This document shows, piece by piece, positions 46,620 to 54,167 of a DNA stretch of 64,000 nt. Position numbers and translations under genes: made by a program. Source of the stretch: Clostridia bacterium (GTDB lineage: Bacteria > Bacillota > Clostridia > Christensenellales > SZUA-584); NCBI GenBank assembly GCA_003249555.1, contig QKIQ01000110.1:1-64000 (forward strand). Direction: 5' to 3'. Each line of letters starts with the position of its first letter. Position 1 is the first letter of the stretch. The notes beneath the pieces are model-generated. The model did no database searches. It saw only the letters and a program-made list of their open reading frames with translations, and was not told the DNA's origin.

Positions 46620-47958
46620 CAATGAATGCCTTTCTTACAAACCTTGGATCCGAATAAAAGTGTACATGCGGATACCCAGCGAGTGTATTTTGCTCACGCG
46701 CGGCACATTTCCACGTTTCCACAATTTTTCCGTCTCGATGCTTTTCAACATCGAATTGGTAGTTGATATCTTCATGACTCATTTTTGAATGATGAAACTC
46801 ATGCGCACGGAATTTAAGACCGTCATATTGGACGGTCACATATCCAAACCGTTGCAGCCGCTTCGTCATAGTGCAATCCGCATCAAACAAATCGACCATA
46901 TCAAAACGCTGCCCCTCAAGCGTTGTTACGCTGCGCGCAAGATACATAAATCCGCCGCATTCCGCATAACACTTTAGCCCATTTTGCAGCTTACCCTTAA
47001 GGTCTTGCATAAACGCTTTGTTTTCGCTTAGCTGCTGTGCGAACACTTCCGGAAACCCGCCGCCGATGTAAAGCGCGTCAAGTCTTTCTGGCAACCTGCT
47101 GTGTGACAGCGGGCTAAAAGGCACAAGTTCCGCTCCGAGCTCGCGAAGCATGTCCAAATTCGCCTCATAATAGAACGTAAAAGCCATATCCATAGCGATG
47201 CCGATACGTTTGCCCGTGAAAAGCCGCTTGTTTTGTTCATAAAACATCACGACGTCTTTTGGCATCGACGTTTTTTTCGGTAAATGCGTATAAGCTATTT
47301 TAGCAATCTCTTCGATATCTATATGCGATTGAACCAACCCGCACAGTTTATCGATCCTGCTGTTTAATCCATCCACTTCAGCATGCGGTATTAAACCAAG
47401 ATGCCGGCTATTAAGCGCGATGTCTTCATCACTGGGCAGAAATCCAAGGCATGGTATACTCGTATACTTTTCCACTGCCGATTTAATAATTTTGTAGTGT
47501 CCCTCTCCCGAAACACGGTTTACGATCACACCCGCTATGCTGACTTTTGAATCGAATTCAGCAAATCCCTTGATTGTTGCCGCAGCGCTGGTGGACAGCC
47601 CTTTTCCGTCGATGACCAGCACCACGGGCGCTCCGATGATTTTTGCCACGTGCGCACTGCTGGCCTTGCTATCCGCACCCACGCCGTCATACATGCCCAT
47701 CACGCCTTCAATAATTGCACACTTGTCCTTTGCGTATTTGGTGTATAGGTATTTCAGTTTATTCTCGCAGAGCATAAACGCGTCTAAGTTGTGCGATTTT
47801 GCATTCGTCACGTATTCATGAAAACCGGGGTCAATATAATCCGGCCCCACTTTAAATGGCGCAACAGGCTTGCCCTTGGCACAAAGCGCGGCCATTAACC
47901 CCATGCTCACCGTTGTTTTGCCGCTGCCGCTGCTTGTTCCGGCAATCAATAACCCCAT
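46600..47958 (-). CDS. cbiA: Cobyrinic acid a,c-diamide synthase CbiA
   Basis: A 452-residue glutamine-dependent amidotransferase. The N-terminal P-loop-like IAGTSSGSGKTTVSMGL binds ATP, DSKASSAHVAKIIGAPVVLV follows, and the C-terminal glutaminase has YAECGGFMYLA. First gene of the 19-gene operon, downstream of a cobalamin riboswitch and its terminator. Confidence 0.95.
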   Translation of the reverse strand: MGLLIAGTSSGSGKTTVSMGLMAALCAKGKPVAPFKVGPDYIDPGFHEYVTNAKSHNLDAFMLCENKLKYLYTKYAKDKCAIIEGVMGMYDGVGADSKASSAHVAKIIGAPVVLVIDGKGLSTSAAATIKGFAEFDSKVSIAGVIVNRVSGEGHYKIIKSAVEKYTSIPCLGFLPSDEDIALNSRHLGLIPHAEVDGLNSRIDKLCGLVQSHIDIEEIAKIAYTHLPKKTSMPKDVVMFYEQNKRLFTGKRIGIAMDMAFTFYYEANLDMLRELGAELVPFSPLSHSRLPERLDALYIGGGFPEVFAQQLSENKAFMQDLKGKLQNGLKCYAECGGFMYLARSVTTLEGQRFDMVDLFDADCTMTKRLQRFGYVTVQYDGLKFRAHEFHHSKMSHEDINYQFDVEKHRDGKIVETWKCAAREQNTLAGYPHVHFYSDPRFVRKAFIDEKIFK

Positions 47959-48012
47959 CAGAATTCAATACCTTTCTCTCCATTAATGCCTTTTCACAAT
48001 TCATTCTCAAAC

Positions 48013-48043
48013 CAAAAAAAACAACCCTGTGAATAACAGGGTT
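48013..48043 (-). terminator. Riboswitch-controlled terminator before cbiA
   Basis: On the minus strand AACCCTGT pairs perfectly with ACAGGGTT across a five-base loop and is followed by GTTTTTTTT. It lies between the aptamer and cbiA. Confidence 0.9.
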
Positions 48044-48112
48044 AGGCGCGATTATTTGTATCGTTAACAATAAAACCGCTATGTCTTCCCACCGAAACAC
48101 CAGTTTATCTTC

Positions 48113-48276
48113 ACATTAACGGCAGGTCTTCTGACTTAGCTTCATCGATCATCTCACCTTCCCGGATAATCCAGTGGTTCGCATATCGCACGAAATGATC
48201 TTCGCATTACAGCAGCGGGGGCTGTGCCGGATTTACACCAACTTCCCTTTTCAACAATTAAGTTGAACCGTCAATG
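48113..48276 (-). ncRNA. Cobalamin riboswitch upstream of the cbiA-cbiL operon
   Basis: Minus-strand elements in order are GGGAAGTTGGTG, the ACAGCCCCCGCTGCTGTAA core, the B12 box AACCACTGG, and GTCAGAAGACCTGCC. The P1 stem pairs CATTGACGG with CCGTTAATG. A small hairpin (TCAAC/GTTGA, about 48251-48266) lies near the 5' end. Ligand binding should favour the terminator at 48013-48043 and shut down the 18-kb operon. Confidence 0.95.
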
Positions 48277-48293
48277 CATATTCAGTTGCTATT

Positions 48294-48322
48294 ATCATAT
48301 ATGGTTTACGTAATAGATGCAA
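48294..48322 (-). promoter_or_regulatory. Promoter of the cbiA-cbiL operon
   Basis: The -35 box TTGCAT (48322-48317) and -10 box TATGAT (48299-48294) are 17 bases apart, about 20 bases before the aptamer. This is the only good promoter found for the operon. Confidence 0.7.
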
Positions 48323-48379
48323 GGGTTATTTCACTGCGATTTTCATTTTTTCGCACTTTGCTTCTTTCGTCATTTGTCT

Positions 48380-49102
48380 TTAAGCAATCAAATACCCAAT
48401 GCAGGTAACAGGTATGCCAAGCTTGAACTCATGCTCAGATTGACAATCTGCCGCAAAGACGACGCATGTGGCAGGTCCGGCTGACTTTTCAAGGCTAATC
48501 CCTGTTGATTCGTTGAACACGGCTCTAAGACCGCTTTCCTTCGCGATTACCTGCGCTTCCTTGGCTATCCCCTGTGAACCGCATGGGATAGCCGCGTGAA
48601 CGCTTTTATCATTAAACAGCCTATTCAGATGCTCAAGCGAAAAGCATACAGCATCGGGCTTTAGCACTTCATCACCAACAAGCGGCTTACCCGCGCAAAA
48701 CAAGCGGTCACCCTGCTTTGCCTGCCCAAGCTTCAATTCACTGAATTTACAATCAGCTGTTAGACTGATACCGAAAGCACTCATGCAGGTTGGCATGTTT
48801 TTTTCTGTGCTTATAACAACAGGAAGAGCCTTTATTACTTGTCTTACGCCTTTTAGCACACTTTCACCAACCTCTGTATCATTACACACGTTAAGTGAAC
48901 AAAACAAAGGTTTTGCGCCGACACAAGCCACTTCCAACAACACCACGCGTGCTGTGTGCTCGGCGACACATTCTGTAGCCGCCTTGACCGCATCTTGCGG
49001 TTTCTCTCCTATCGCGCCGCATGAATCCACTGCCGTAACAAGCACTTTCTCATCATCAAAGCAAAGCACCATAACATCTCTTATCGTTTTAATCTCTTTC
49101 AT
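48380..49102 (-). CDS. cblS: Alpha-ribazole kinase-like protein CblS (AIR-synthase fold)
   Basis: A 240-residue protein of the PurM/AIR-synthase-related kind. The N-terminal half VLVTAVDSCGAIGEKPQDAVK and HTARVVLLEVACVGAKPL resembles CblS of Listeria and Geobacillus, which phosphorylates alpha-ribazole to alpha-ribazole phosphate. It is six bases downstream of a CblT-like transporter gene under its own cobalamin riboswitch, the same pairing as in those bacteria. It would provide the activated lower ligand without CobT, which is not in the window. Assignment is by resemblance and context. Confidence 0.72.
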   Translation of the reverse strand: MKEIKTIRDVMVLCFDDEKVLVTAVDSCGAIGEKPQDAVKAATECVAEHTARVVLLEVACVGAKPLFCSLNVCNDTEVGESVLKGVRQVIKALPVVISTEKNMPTCMSAFGISLTADCKFSELKLGQAKQGDRLFCAGKPLVGDEVLKPDAVCFSLEHLNRLFNDKSVHAAIPCGSQGIAKEAQVIAKESGLRAVFNESTGISLEKSAGPATCVVFAADCQSEHEFKLGIPVTCIGYLIA

Positions 49103-49108
49103 TGCTTT

Positions 49109-49600
49109 TTATTTTGATGTTTTCATTATAAGGTCATACGGTTTTTTAAGCAGATATGCCAGCACAACCGCCAAAATAACGTTTGCCGCTGATGCCAGCA
49201 GCAACGGCATAAATATGGCAAGCGCAGCGCTGAGCCCAAATCCCGGCCAAACAATAAGTATGGCTGGCGAAATAAACGCGTTTAAAACCAGCATCACGAT
49301 GCCTGCAAGCCAAATAGGCCATCCTCTTTTTTTAACAAGTACGCCGGTTAATAAACAAATTAGACCCATTTCTACACCAATGACAATATGCAGCGGCAGC
49401 GAAAGCGGAAATCCCGAAAGCATGGCCGAGAACATATGCCCAAGCGTCCCTGCCACAGCGCCGGGCAGCCCGCCCATCAGCATTGCGCAAAGAAAAGCGG
49501 GCGTTGAATCAAATGCAATAGAACCGGCGATTTTGAGATTAGCGCCCACATAAGCCATTGCACAAAATAGTGCAATCAGTATCATTTTTCTTGTCTTCAT
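49109..49600 (-). CDS. cblT: ECF transporter substrate-binding component, probable alpha-ribazole transporter CblT
   Basis: A 163-residue integral membrane protein with about five or six hydrophobic segments, the size and look of an ECF S component (IALFCAMAYVGANLKI, LGHMFSAMLSGFPLSLPLH). The coupling with cblS and the riboswitch suggest uptake of alpha-ribazole; a related B12 precursor is possible. The energising EcfA/EcfT module must be encoded elsewhere. It is the first gene after the riboswitch. Confidence 0.72.
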   Translation of the reverse strand: MKTRKMILIALFCAMAYVGANLKIAGSIAFDSTPAFLCAMLMGGLPGAVAGTLGHMFSAMLSGFPLSLPLHIVIGVEMGLICLLTGVLVKKRGWPIWLAGIVMLVLNAFISPAILIVWPGFGLSAALAIFMPLLLASAANVILAVVLAYLLKKPYDLIMKTSK

Positions 49601-49636
49601 GGTTTTTTATTTCCTCCTTAAAAATAAATGAGATAT

Positions 49637-49681
49637 AAAAAAGCCTGTAAATAATGCAAAAAAGCAATATCTACAGACTTT
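49637..49681 (-). terminator. Riboswitch-controlled terminator before cblT
   Basis: On the minus strand a long imperfect stem (AAGTCTGTAGATATTGC with GCATTATTTACAGGCTT) has a T-rich loop and is followed by TTTTTTA. It sits between aptamer and cblT. Confidence 0.8.
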
Positions 49682-49703
49682 ACCTTCATCCGCGTTAGGT
49701 TTG

Positions 49704-49868
49704 ACGAAAAGGCAGGTCTTCCGGCTTGCGTGTCAACACTGACGCGTCCGCCTTCCCAAGAGTTACCCGGTGGCATATTGGACGCCGCTATCCGCATACG
49801 GCGATGGGTTCGCCGGGGAATCTCACCCCGTTCCCTATTCTCCCGCCATCAAGCGGGCACCTTTACGT
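49704..49868 (-). ncRNA. Cobalamin riboswitch upstream of cblTS
   Basis: Minus-strand signature segments are GGGAACGGGGTGAGATTCCCC, a diverged core, the B12 box TGCCACCGGG, GGGAAGGCGG, and GCCGGAAGACCTGCC. P1 pairs ACGTAAAGG with CCTTTTCGT. It is more diverged in its core than the other two aptamers (GAACCCATCGCCG in place of the usual GCTGTAA arm). Confidence 0.93.
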
Positions 49869-49881
49869 ATATATTAAAATT

Positions 49882-49910
49882 ATTCTACCGATGATCGTGA
49901 TATTCGTCAA
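49882..49910 (-). promoter_or_regulatory. Promoter of the cblTS transcript
   Basis: The -35 box TTGACG (49910-49905) and -10 box TAGAAT (49887-49882) are 17 bases apart, immediately before the aptamer. Confidence 0.75.
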
Positions 49911-49960
49911 GCACCTTTTTTATACTTATTATTTACTGTATGTGCAAGATTTTTATTGAC

Positions 49961-49968
49961 TGTATACT
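49961..49968. promoter_or_regulatory. GTATAC-type operator candidate, aldehyde dehydrogenase promoter region
   Basis: TGTATACT, part of a CTGTATACTGTTTTT stretch that recurs upstream of the ribose-type transporter (57871). It overlaps a TTGACT that could be a weak -35 box. Candidate site of the FCD-GntR regulator at 58266-58940. Confidence 0.45.
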
Positions 49969-50030
49969 GTTTTTTGCGCATTTAACACTAATGGTTTATT
50001 ATTTTTGTATCCAGTTCAATTATTTTTTTG

Positions 50031-50059
50031 TTGATGATTTTATACTCTTATGATAAAAT
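50031..50059 (+). promoter_or_regulatory. Promoter for the aldehyde dehydrogenase leader
   Basis: TTGATG (50031-50036) and TAAAAT (50054-50059) are separated by 17 bases. The predicted start is near 50066, which gives a leader of about 270 bases before the start codon. Confidence 0.6.
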
Positions 50060-50091
50060 TTTCATATATACGTATTTCCGAGCTTATTTTT

Positions 50092-50165
50092 CCTAAACGT
50101 TGATTCGCAAGGTGGATAAGCCGTTAGGGCAGATAGCGGAAACGCATCTTGCCTCCCGATTTGGA
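50092..50165 (+). ncRNA. Structured leader element of unknown class
   Basis: Within the otherwise AT-rich 470-bp gap 49869-50338 lies a GC-rich block that folds. CCTAAaCG (50092-50099) pairs with CGTTAGG (50122-50128). Partly overlapping it, a strong hairpin at 50127-50154 has eleven paired bases and a GAAA tetraloop (AGCGGAAACGC). The two stems share three bases, so they may exclude each other. A further perfect 9-bp stem (AAAGGTTTT/AAAACCTTT, about 50239-50277) lies nearer the gene. It does not match any riboswitch consensus I can recall. It may be a regulatory leader. Confidence 0.45.
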
Positions 50166-50338
50166 AAGGAAATATTATAATAGAAGGAAATTATTCATTG
50201 CATCTATTGTAATGTTGTTTTTATTGAACTCTCCAGATCAAAAGGTTTTGGAAATTTGTATCGCCATAAAAACCTTTAACCACATTGGCATACGTATAGA
50301 AAAAAGATTTTAATTAATTGACGGAGGATTTTATTGTT

Positions 50339-51775
50339 ATGAAAATCTACAAAAATTACATTAACGGAGAATGGATTGCATCAAGTTCCGGACAGCTCAT
50401 GGACGTTCAAAACCCTGCAAACGAAGAAATCATTGCAGCCGTACAGCTCAGCAATACCGACGACGCAGCTTTGGCACTCGAAACGTCACAAAAAGCGCAA
50501 AAATCATGGGCAAAATTATCGCCCGTGAAGCGCGCAAACTACATCTATAAAATTATCGATAAGCTGATGGAAAGGCAAACGGAGTTCGCCGAAATTCTTG
50601 TTCGCGAACAAGGAAAAACATTGAATGAAGCCATGGGTGAAGTCATTGACACATGCGATTACTTTAAATACGCGGCAGATTCCGCCGTTCATATCCGCGG
50701 CGATATCTTCCCGTCTAATGAAAGCGGTGAACAAATCTGGATTCAGCGTATCCCCTATGGCGTTACAGTCGCACTTTGTGCGTGGAACTATCCTTTGGCG
50801 CTAATAGGACGTAAGCTCGGCCCGGCTTTGGTGACAGGAAATACAATGGTGATAAAACCGCATGAGCTCACGCCTTTGGCTTCCGCTGAATTTATGACTA
50901 TTATCGATGAAGTCGGTTTGCCGAAAGGCGTTGTCAATTTTATCACAGGATCAGGCGCTGAGATTGGCAATGCGCTTGTGTCCAGCCCGATTACGCGTTT
51001 GGTTTCCGTGACCGGCAGTGTCAACGCAGGAAGGGCAATTTATACTTCTGCGGCACAAAACATTACCACATGCTGCTTAGAACTGGGTGGAAAATCGACA
51101 TTTATCATTATGGATGATGCGGATGTGGATACGGCCGCCGAAGAAGCCGTAAAATCACGCTTTGCCAACTGCGGACAAGTCTGCATCTGCAACGAGCATG
51201 TTCTCGTACACAGAAAAGTGGCTGATCAAGTTATCTCAAAAATTCTTGAAAAAACCAAACAAATCACAATTGGCGATCCGATGACCAATCCGGACATGGG
51301 ACCCAAAGTGAGTGAATCCGAGCTTGATAAGATGGACAGAATTATCAGCAAATCTGTCGAACAGGGCGCAAAAGTTCTCTATGGCGGCGAACGTTTAAAG
51401 GGCAAAGGATTTGAAAATGGTTTTTGGTATATGCCAACGCTTATTACCGACGTCACTCACGATATGTGTGTGGCAAGAGAAGAAGTTTTCGGCCCTGTTC
51501 TCGCAATTACCGTTGTGGATAGCTTTGAAGAGGCAATTGCTTTTGCAGATGATGCACCTTACGGTCTTTCGACGTATGTTTTTACAAAAGATTATACAAA
51601 GCTGATGTACGCTATTGAAAACCATGACGTCGGCACAATCTTTTTTAACAAAGGCATAACAGGTATGGTCCAAGGATATCACAACGGTCATAAACACAGC
51701 GGGATAGGCGGAGAAGACGGCGTTTACGGTATTGAAGGATTCCTGCAAAAGCTCACTGTTTACTTAAAATACTGA
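50339..51775 (+). CDS. NAD(P)-dependent aldehyde dehydrogenase (lactaldehyde/glycolaldehyde type)
   Basis: A 478-residue aldehyde dehydrogenase from the ATG 50339 (MKIYKNYINGEW), 11 bases after GGAGG; the upstream in-frame TTG at 50318 lacks a site. The nucleophile is Cys282 (NCGQVCICNEH), the base lies in CLELGGKSTF, and the cofactor segment is WNYPLALIGRKLGPALVTGNTMVIKPHE. It resembles AldA/GabD-like enzymes that oxidise lactaldehyde, glycolaldehyde or semialdehydes. It is the only plus-strand gene in this part and lies next to sugar transport genes, so it may oxidise an aldehyde from sugar breakdown. Exact substrate unknown. Confidence 0.88.
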   Translation: MKIYKNYINGEWIASSSGQLMDVQNPANEEIIAAVQLSNTDDAALALETSQKAQKSWAKLSPVKRANYIYKIIDKLMERQTEFAEILVREQGKTLNEAMGEVIDTCDYFKYAADSAVHIRGDIFPSNESGEQIWIQRIPYGVTVALCAWNYPLALIGRKLGPALVTGNTMVIKPHELTPLASAEFMTIIDEVGLPKGVVNFITGSGAEIGNALVSSPITRLVSVTGSVNAGRAIYTSAAQNITTCCLELGGKSTFIIMDDADVDTAAEEAVKSRFANCGQVCICNEHVLVHRKVADQVISKILEKTKQITIGDPMTNPDMGPKVSESELDKMDRIISKSVEQGAKVLYGGERLKGKGFENGFWYMPTLITDVTHDMCVAREEVFGPVLAITVVDSFEEAIAFADDAPYGLSTYVFTKDYTKLMYAIENHDVGTIFFNKGITGMVQGYHNGHKHSGIGGEDGVYGIEGFLQKLTVYLKY

Positions 51776-51799
51776 TAATCTCACTATTCACGAGAACTC

Positions 51800-51837
51800 A
51801 AAAAGCGAGACTCCCAAAAAGGAAAGTCTCGCTTTTT
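51800..51837. terminator. Bidirectional intrinsic terminator
   Basis: AAAAAGCGAGACT (51800-51812) pairs perfectly with AGTCTCGCTTTTT (51825-51837). It serves the aldehyde dehydrogenase on the plus strand and the DUF4432 gene on the minus strand. Confidence 0.92.
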
Positions 51838-51853
51838 CGTTGCTTCTATTTGA

Positions 51854-52915
51854 TTAAATCATATCTTTCAGGCTGCGAATCTCCTTTTCGCCATCAACAA
51901 TACCAATCTGAAAATTGATCTCTTTCATTTCGTTTGGCTGGATATATTGAAGAGTACCGTCTTTTTCAGCTTGCGCAATGCCCACAGGCCACGTGTTTGC
52001 CGGTTCTAACCCGACCACATATTCCTGCTGACCAAGCATTTTCCACTCGGCATTAAAGGGAAGCTCATTTGCATCGTATTTAATATAAACGCCTAAATTC
52101 ATCTTCTCATTTATGATCGCGTTATAACACCATTGTTTACCTTCAGGCATTATTTGCTTATACAATTCATACTGACAGTCAGCAATCGGTTCAGTCATAC
52201 CGTACGGATCTCCTCCGCCTTTTTGATTCTGTTCAACAATGGTCTCCATTGTTGCGGCAGACGTATACAGCCTTGAATCCTCACTGACGATAGGATACGG
52301 TTGATTGATGTGGTATAATATCATAAACGGAGATGGCTTGTATCCTTCATTCTCCACTTTATCTTTAATATATATCTTCTTTTCACCCAAAATCGTTTTT
52401 ATCTCTCGTGTTAATGTCAGATTTTCACCGTACAAAACAGCTTCTCTCATTTTCCCTGTAACTTTAATAGTATAATCGTCGCCATCCCAATACTCGTCAA
52501 CCGAATAATTTTCTGCCGGTGTGTTCGATATTCTTCCATGTAGACCATGGTGATAATTTGCGTATTCACACGGCGAACCCACATTTGTTAGCCCGCAAGT
52601 GGTGAATAACCCTCCGAAAAAGCTCCTGAGCCATTGCTGCCCTTGATTTTCAAAATAAGTCGGCGCGACAACGCCTGTTTTATCTTTCCAGCCAAAAGGT
52701 ACGCCTTTATAGAAAGCATCACCCACGTCCATACCCCTGTCTAGCAATATCGTAAAATTCAGTCCGCATCCCGCATTTATATCTATCGCTTTAAGTCCTG
52801 ATGCTTTCCCGTTTTGATAGGTGAAAACTCTTGCACCGCACACTTGAGACATTGAGCTCACGCGCTCTAACAATTCGCTCTTTGACAGCTTTTTACCGAA
52901 CATATCAAACATCAT
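51854..52915 (-). CDS. DUF4432 family, aldose 1-epimerase-like protein
   Basis: A 353-residue protein with the galactose-mutarotase-like beta-sandwich fold of DUF4432. Recognisable stretches are LDRGMDVGDAFYKGVPFGW, NQGQQWLRSFFGGLFTTCGL, HHGLHGRISNTPAENY and VVGLEPANTWPVG. Members are found with sugar or sugar-acid catabolic genes and are presumed to act on the anomeric carbon or ring form of an unusual sugar. It lies downstream of the ribose-type transporter, separated by about 175 bp with a hairpin. Confidence 0.8.
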   Translation of the reverse strand: MMFDMFGKKLSKSELLERVSSMSQVCGARVFTYQNGKASGLKAIDINAGCGLNFTILLDRGMDVGDAFYKGVPFGWKDKTGVVAPTYFENQGQQWLRSFFGGLFTTCGLTNVGSPCEYANYHHGLHGRISNTPAENYSVDEYWDGDDYTIKVTGKMREAVLYGENLTLTREIKTILGEKKIYIKDKVENEGYKPSPFMILYHINQPYPIVSEDSRLYTSAATMETIVEQNQKGGGDPYGMTEPIADCQYELYKQIMPEGKQWCYNAIINEKMNLGVYIKYDANELPFNAEWKMLGQQEYVVGLEPANTWPVGIAQAEKDGTLQYIQPNEMKEINFQIGIVDGEKEIRSLKDMI

Positions 52916-53022
52916 TAAACCTCATTCCTTCATTTTTATCACATGAGTTCTTGTGTTTTGTGACAATCGTTATGTGGCTTTTCCATCACTAGAAAACAAT
53001 ATTGCAGACAATCATAGCATAA

Positions 53023-53044
53023 CCACCACTTAAATAAGTGGTGG
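53023..53044 (-). terminator. Hairpin after the second ribose-type permease gene
   Basis: CCACCACTTA (53023-53032) and TAAGTGGTGG (53035-53044) form a perfect inverted repeat about 50 bases after the permease stop. No T-run follows on the minus strand, so efficient termination is uncertain. Confidence 0.5.
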
Positions 53045-53090
53045 CATTGTAAGCTAGCTTATATCAAATTTAAATTATATACTCGTTTGT

Positions 53091-54071
53091 TTATTTTTGA
53101 TGAGAACTGAACTTAACAGCAAGTCCGTTACCAACAAAGATCAAGAAACCCTGAATGATAAGCTGATCATAGAACGGTATGCCTATCAGATTTAATCCGT
53201 TTGTTAATACCGCCAATATACCTACACCCAAAAGCGTTCTCGTAATCGAACCTTCGCCGCCGCTCATGCTGGTGCCGCCCAAAACAACACCGCCGATAAT
53301 GATAAGCAGCAAAGTATCGCCGACGCCCGGTATCGCGTTACCCAAGTTCGCAATACTGATAAAACCAGCTACACCGCCCAATATGCCGCATATCAAATAC
53401 ACGCTCATCTCAATTTTGCGCACATTGATTCCTGTATAATTCGCAGAGCTCCTATTGCTGCCAAGCAGCATAACATGCCTTCCCCACGTAGTTTTCGCAA
53501 GTAAAATCGCTGTAATAACAAGCAGAATAAAACCAACAAGCATTATGCTTGGAATACCTAACACATCGCTAAACCCAAATTCCATCACCCAAGCAGGCGT
53601 TCCTTTCACAGCAATGCCCTGAGAGAGTACAAATGCAATACCTCTGGCCACAAGCTGTGTACCCATTGTTGTAATAAACGGTGTTAACCCGAAATACCCG
53701 ACAAATACACCATTGATTAACCCGAACACCAGCCCGACACCGATTGCAATGACGACACCTAAAAACACATTTCCGGTGGACCCCATGACCGTACCCGCCA
53801 CAACCGCGCTCGCGCTGATGACTGTTGAAACGGATAAGTCAATTCCCCCTGTGAGTATAACCAAAGTTTGCCCGACCGCCGCAATAAGCACAACAGCATT
53901 GGCCGCCAATATGGTTTGCATATTACCACCCACAAGAAAATACGGAGATGCTACTGAAAACGCACAAAATAGTAACAAAAGAATTGGAATGGCAGGATAC
54001 CTTTTTACAAAGTTTAAAGGCCCTTTATAATTATTTGTTTGATTTTTTGTCTTCTTTTCTACACTTTCCAT
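53091..54071 (-). CDS. Ribose-type ABC transporter permease (RbsC family), second copy
   Basis: A 326-residue permease with about eight to ten membrane segments and the family segment GGIDLSVSTVISASAVVAG plus GGVVLGGTSMSGGEGS. It is the second of two different RbsC-type permeases in this operon and lies downstream of the binding-protein gene, so the channel is probably a heterodimer. Confidence 0.9.
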   Translation of the reverse strand: MESVEKKTKNQTNNYKGPLNFVKRYPAIPILLLLFCAFSVASPYFLVGGNMQTILAANAVVLIAAVGQTLVILTGGIDLSVSTVISASAVVAGTVMGSTGNVFLGVVIAIGVGLVFGLINGVFVGYFGLTPFITTMGTQLVARGIAFVLSQGIAVKGTPAWVMEFGFSDVLGIPSIMLVGFILLVITAILLAKTTWGRHVMLLGSNRSSANYTGINVRKIEMSVYLICGILGGVAGFISIANLGNAIPGVGDTLLLIIIGGVVLGGTSMSGGEGSITRTLLGVGILAVLTNGLNLIGIPFYDQLIIQGFLIFVGNGLAVKFSSHQK

Positions 54072-54125
54072 TAGGTGTCACTCCCTATTTTCTTACTTGT
54101 TTTGTACAAACATTCATTTTATTAT

Positions 54126-54158
54126 TTCAGGGCTCAAGCTCAAAGCTTGAGCCCTGAA
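54126..54158 (-). terminator. Stem-loop after the binding-protein gene
   Basis: A perfect 15-bp inverted repeat (54126-54140 with 54144-54158) with a three-base loop, ten bases after the binding-protein stop. It lacks a T-run, so it probably protects the upstream mRNA and lowers readthrough into the second permease gene. Confidence 0.6.
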
Positions 54159-54167
54159 TTTACACCA

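Noticed and set aside
50092-50165. Thiamine pyrophosphate riboswitch
   Set aside because: GGATAAGCC...AGGG faintly recalls the 3' part of the THI box, but the CTGAGA half and the required stems are absent.
49861-50338. Hidden small gene in the 470-bp gap
   Set aside because: No frame with a ribosome-binding site and reasonable composition was seen on either strand; the region is promoter, leader and AT-rich spacer.
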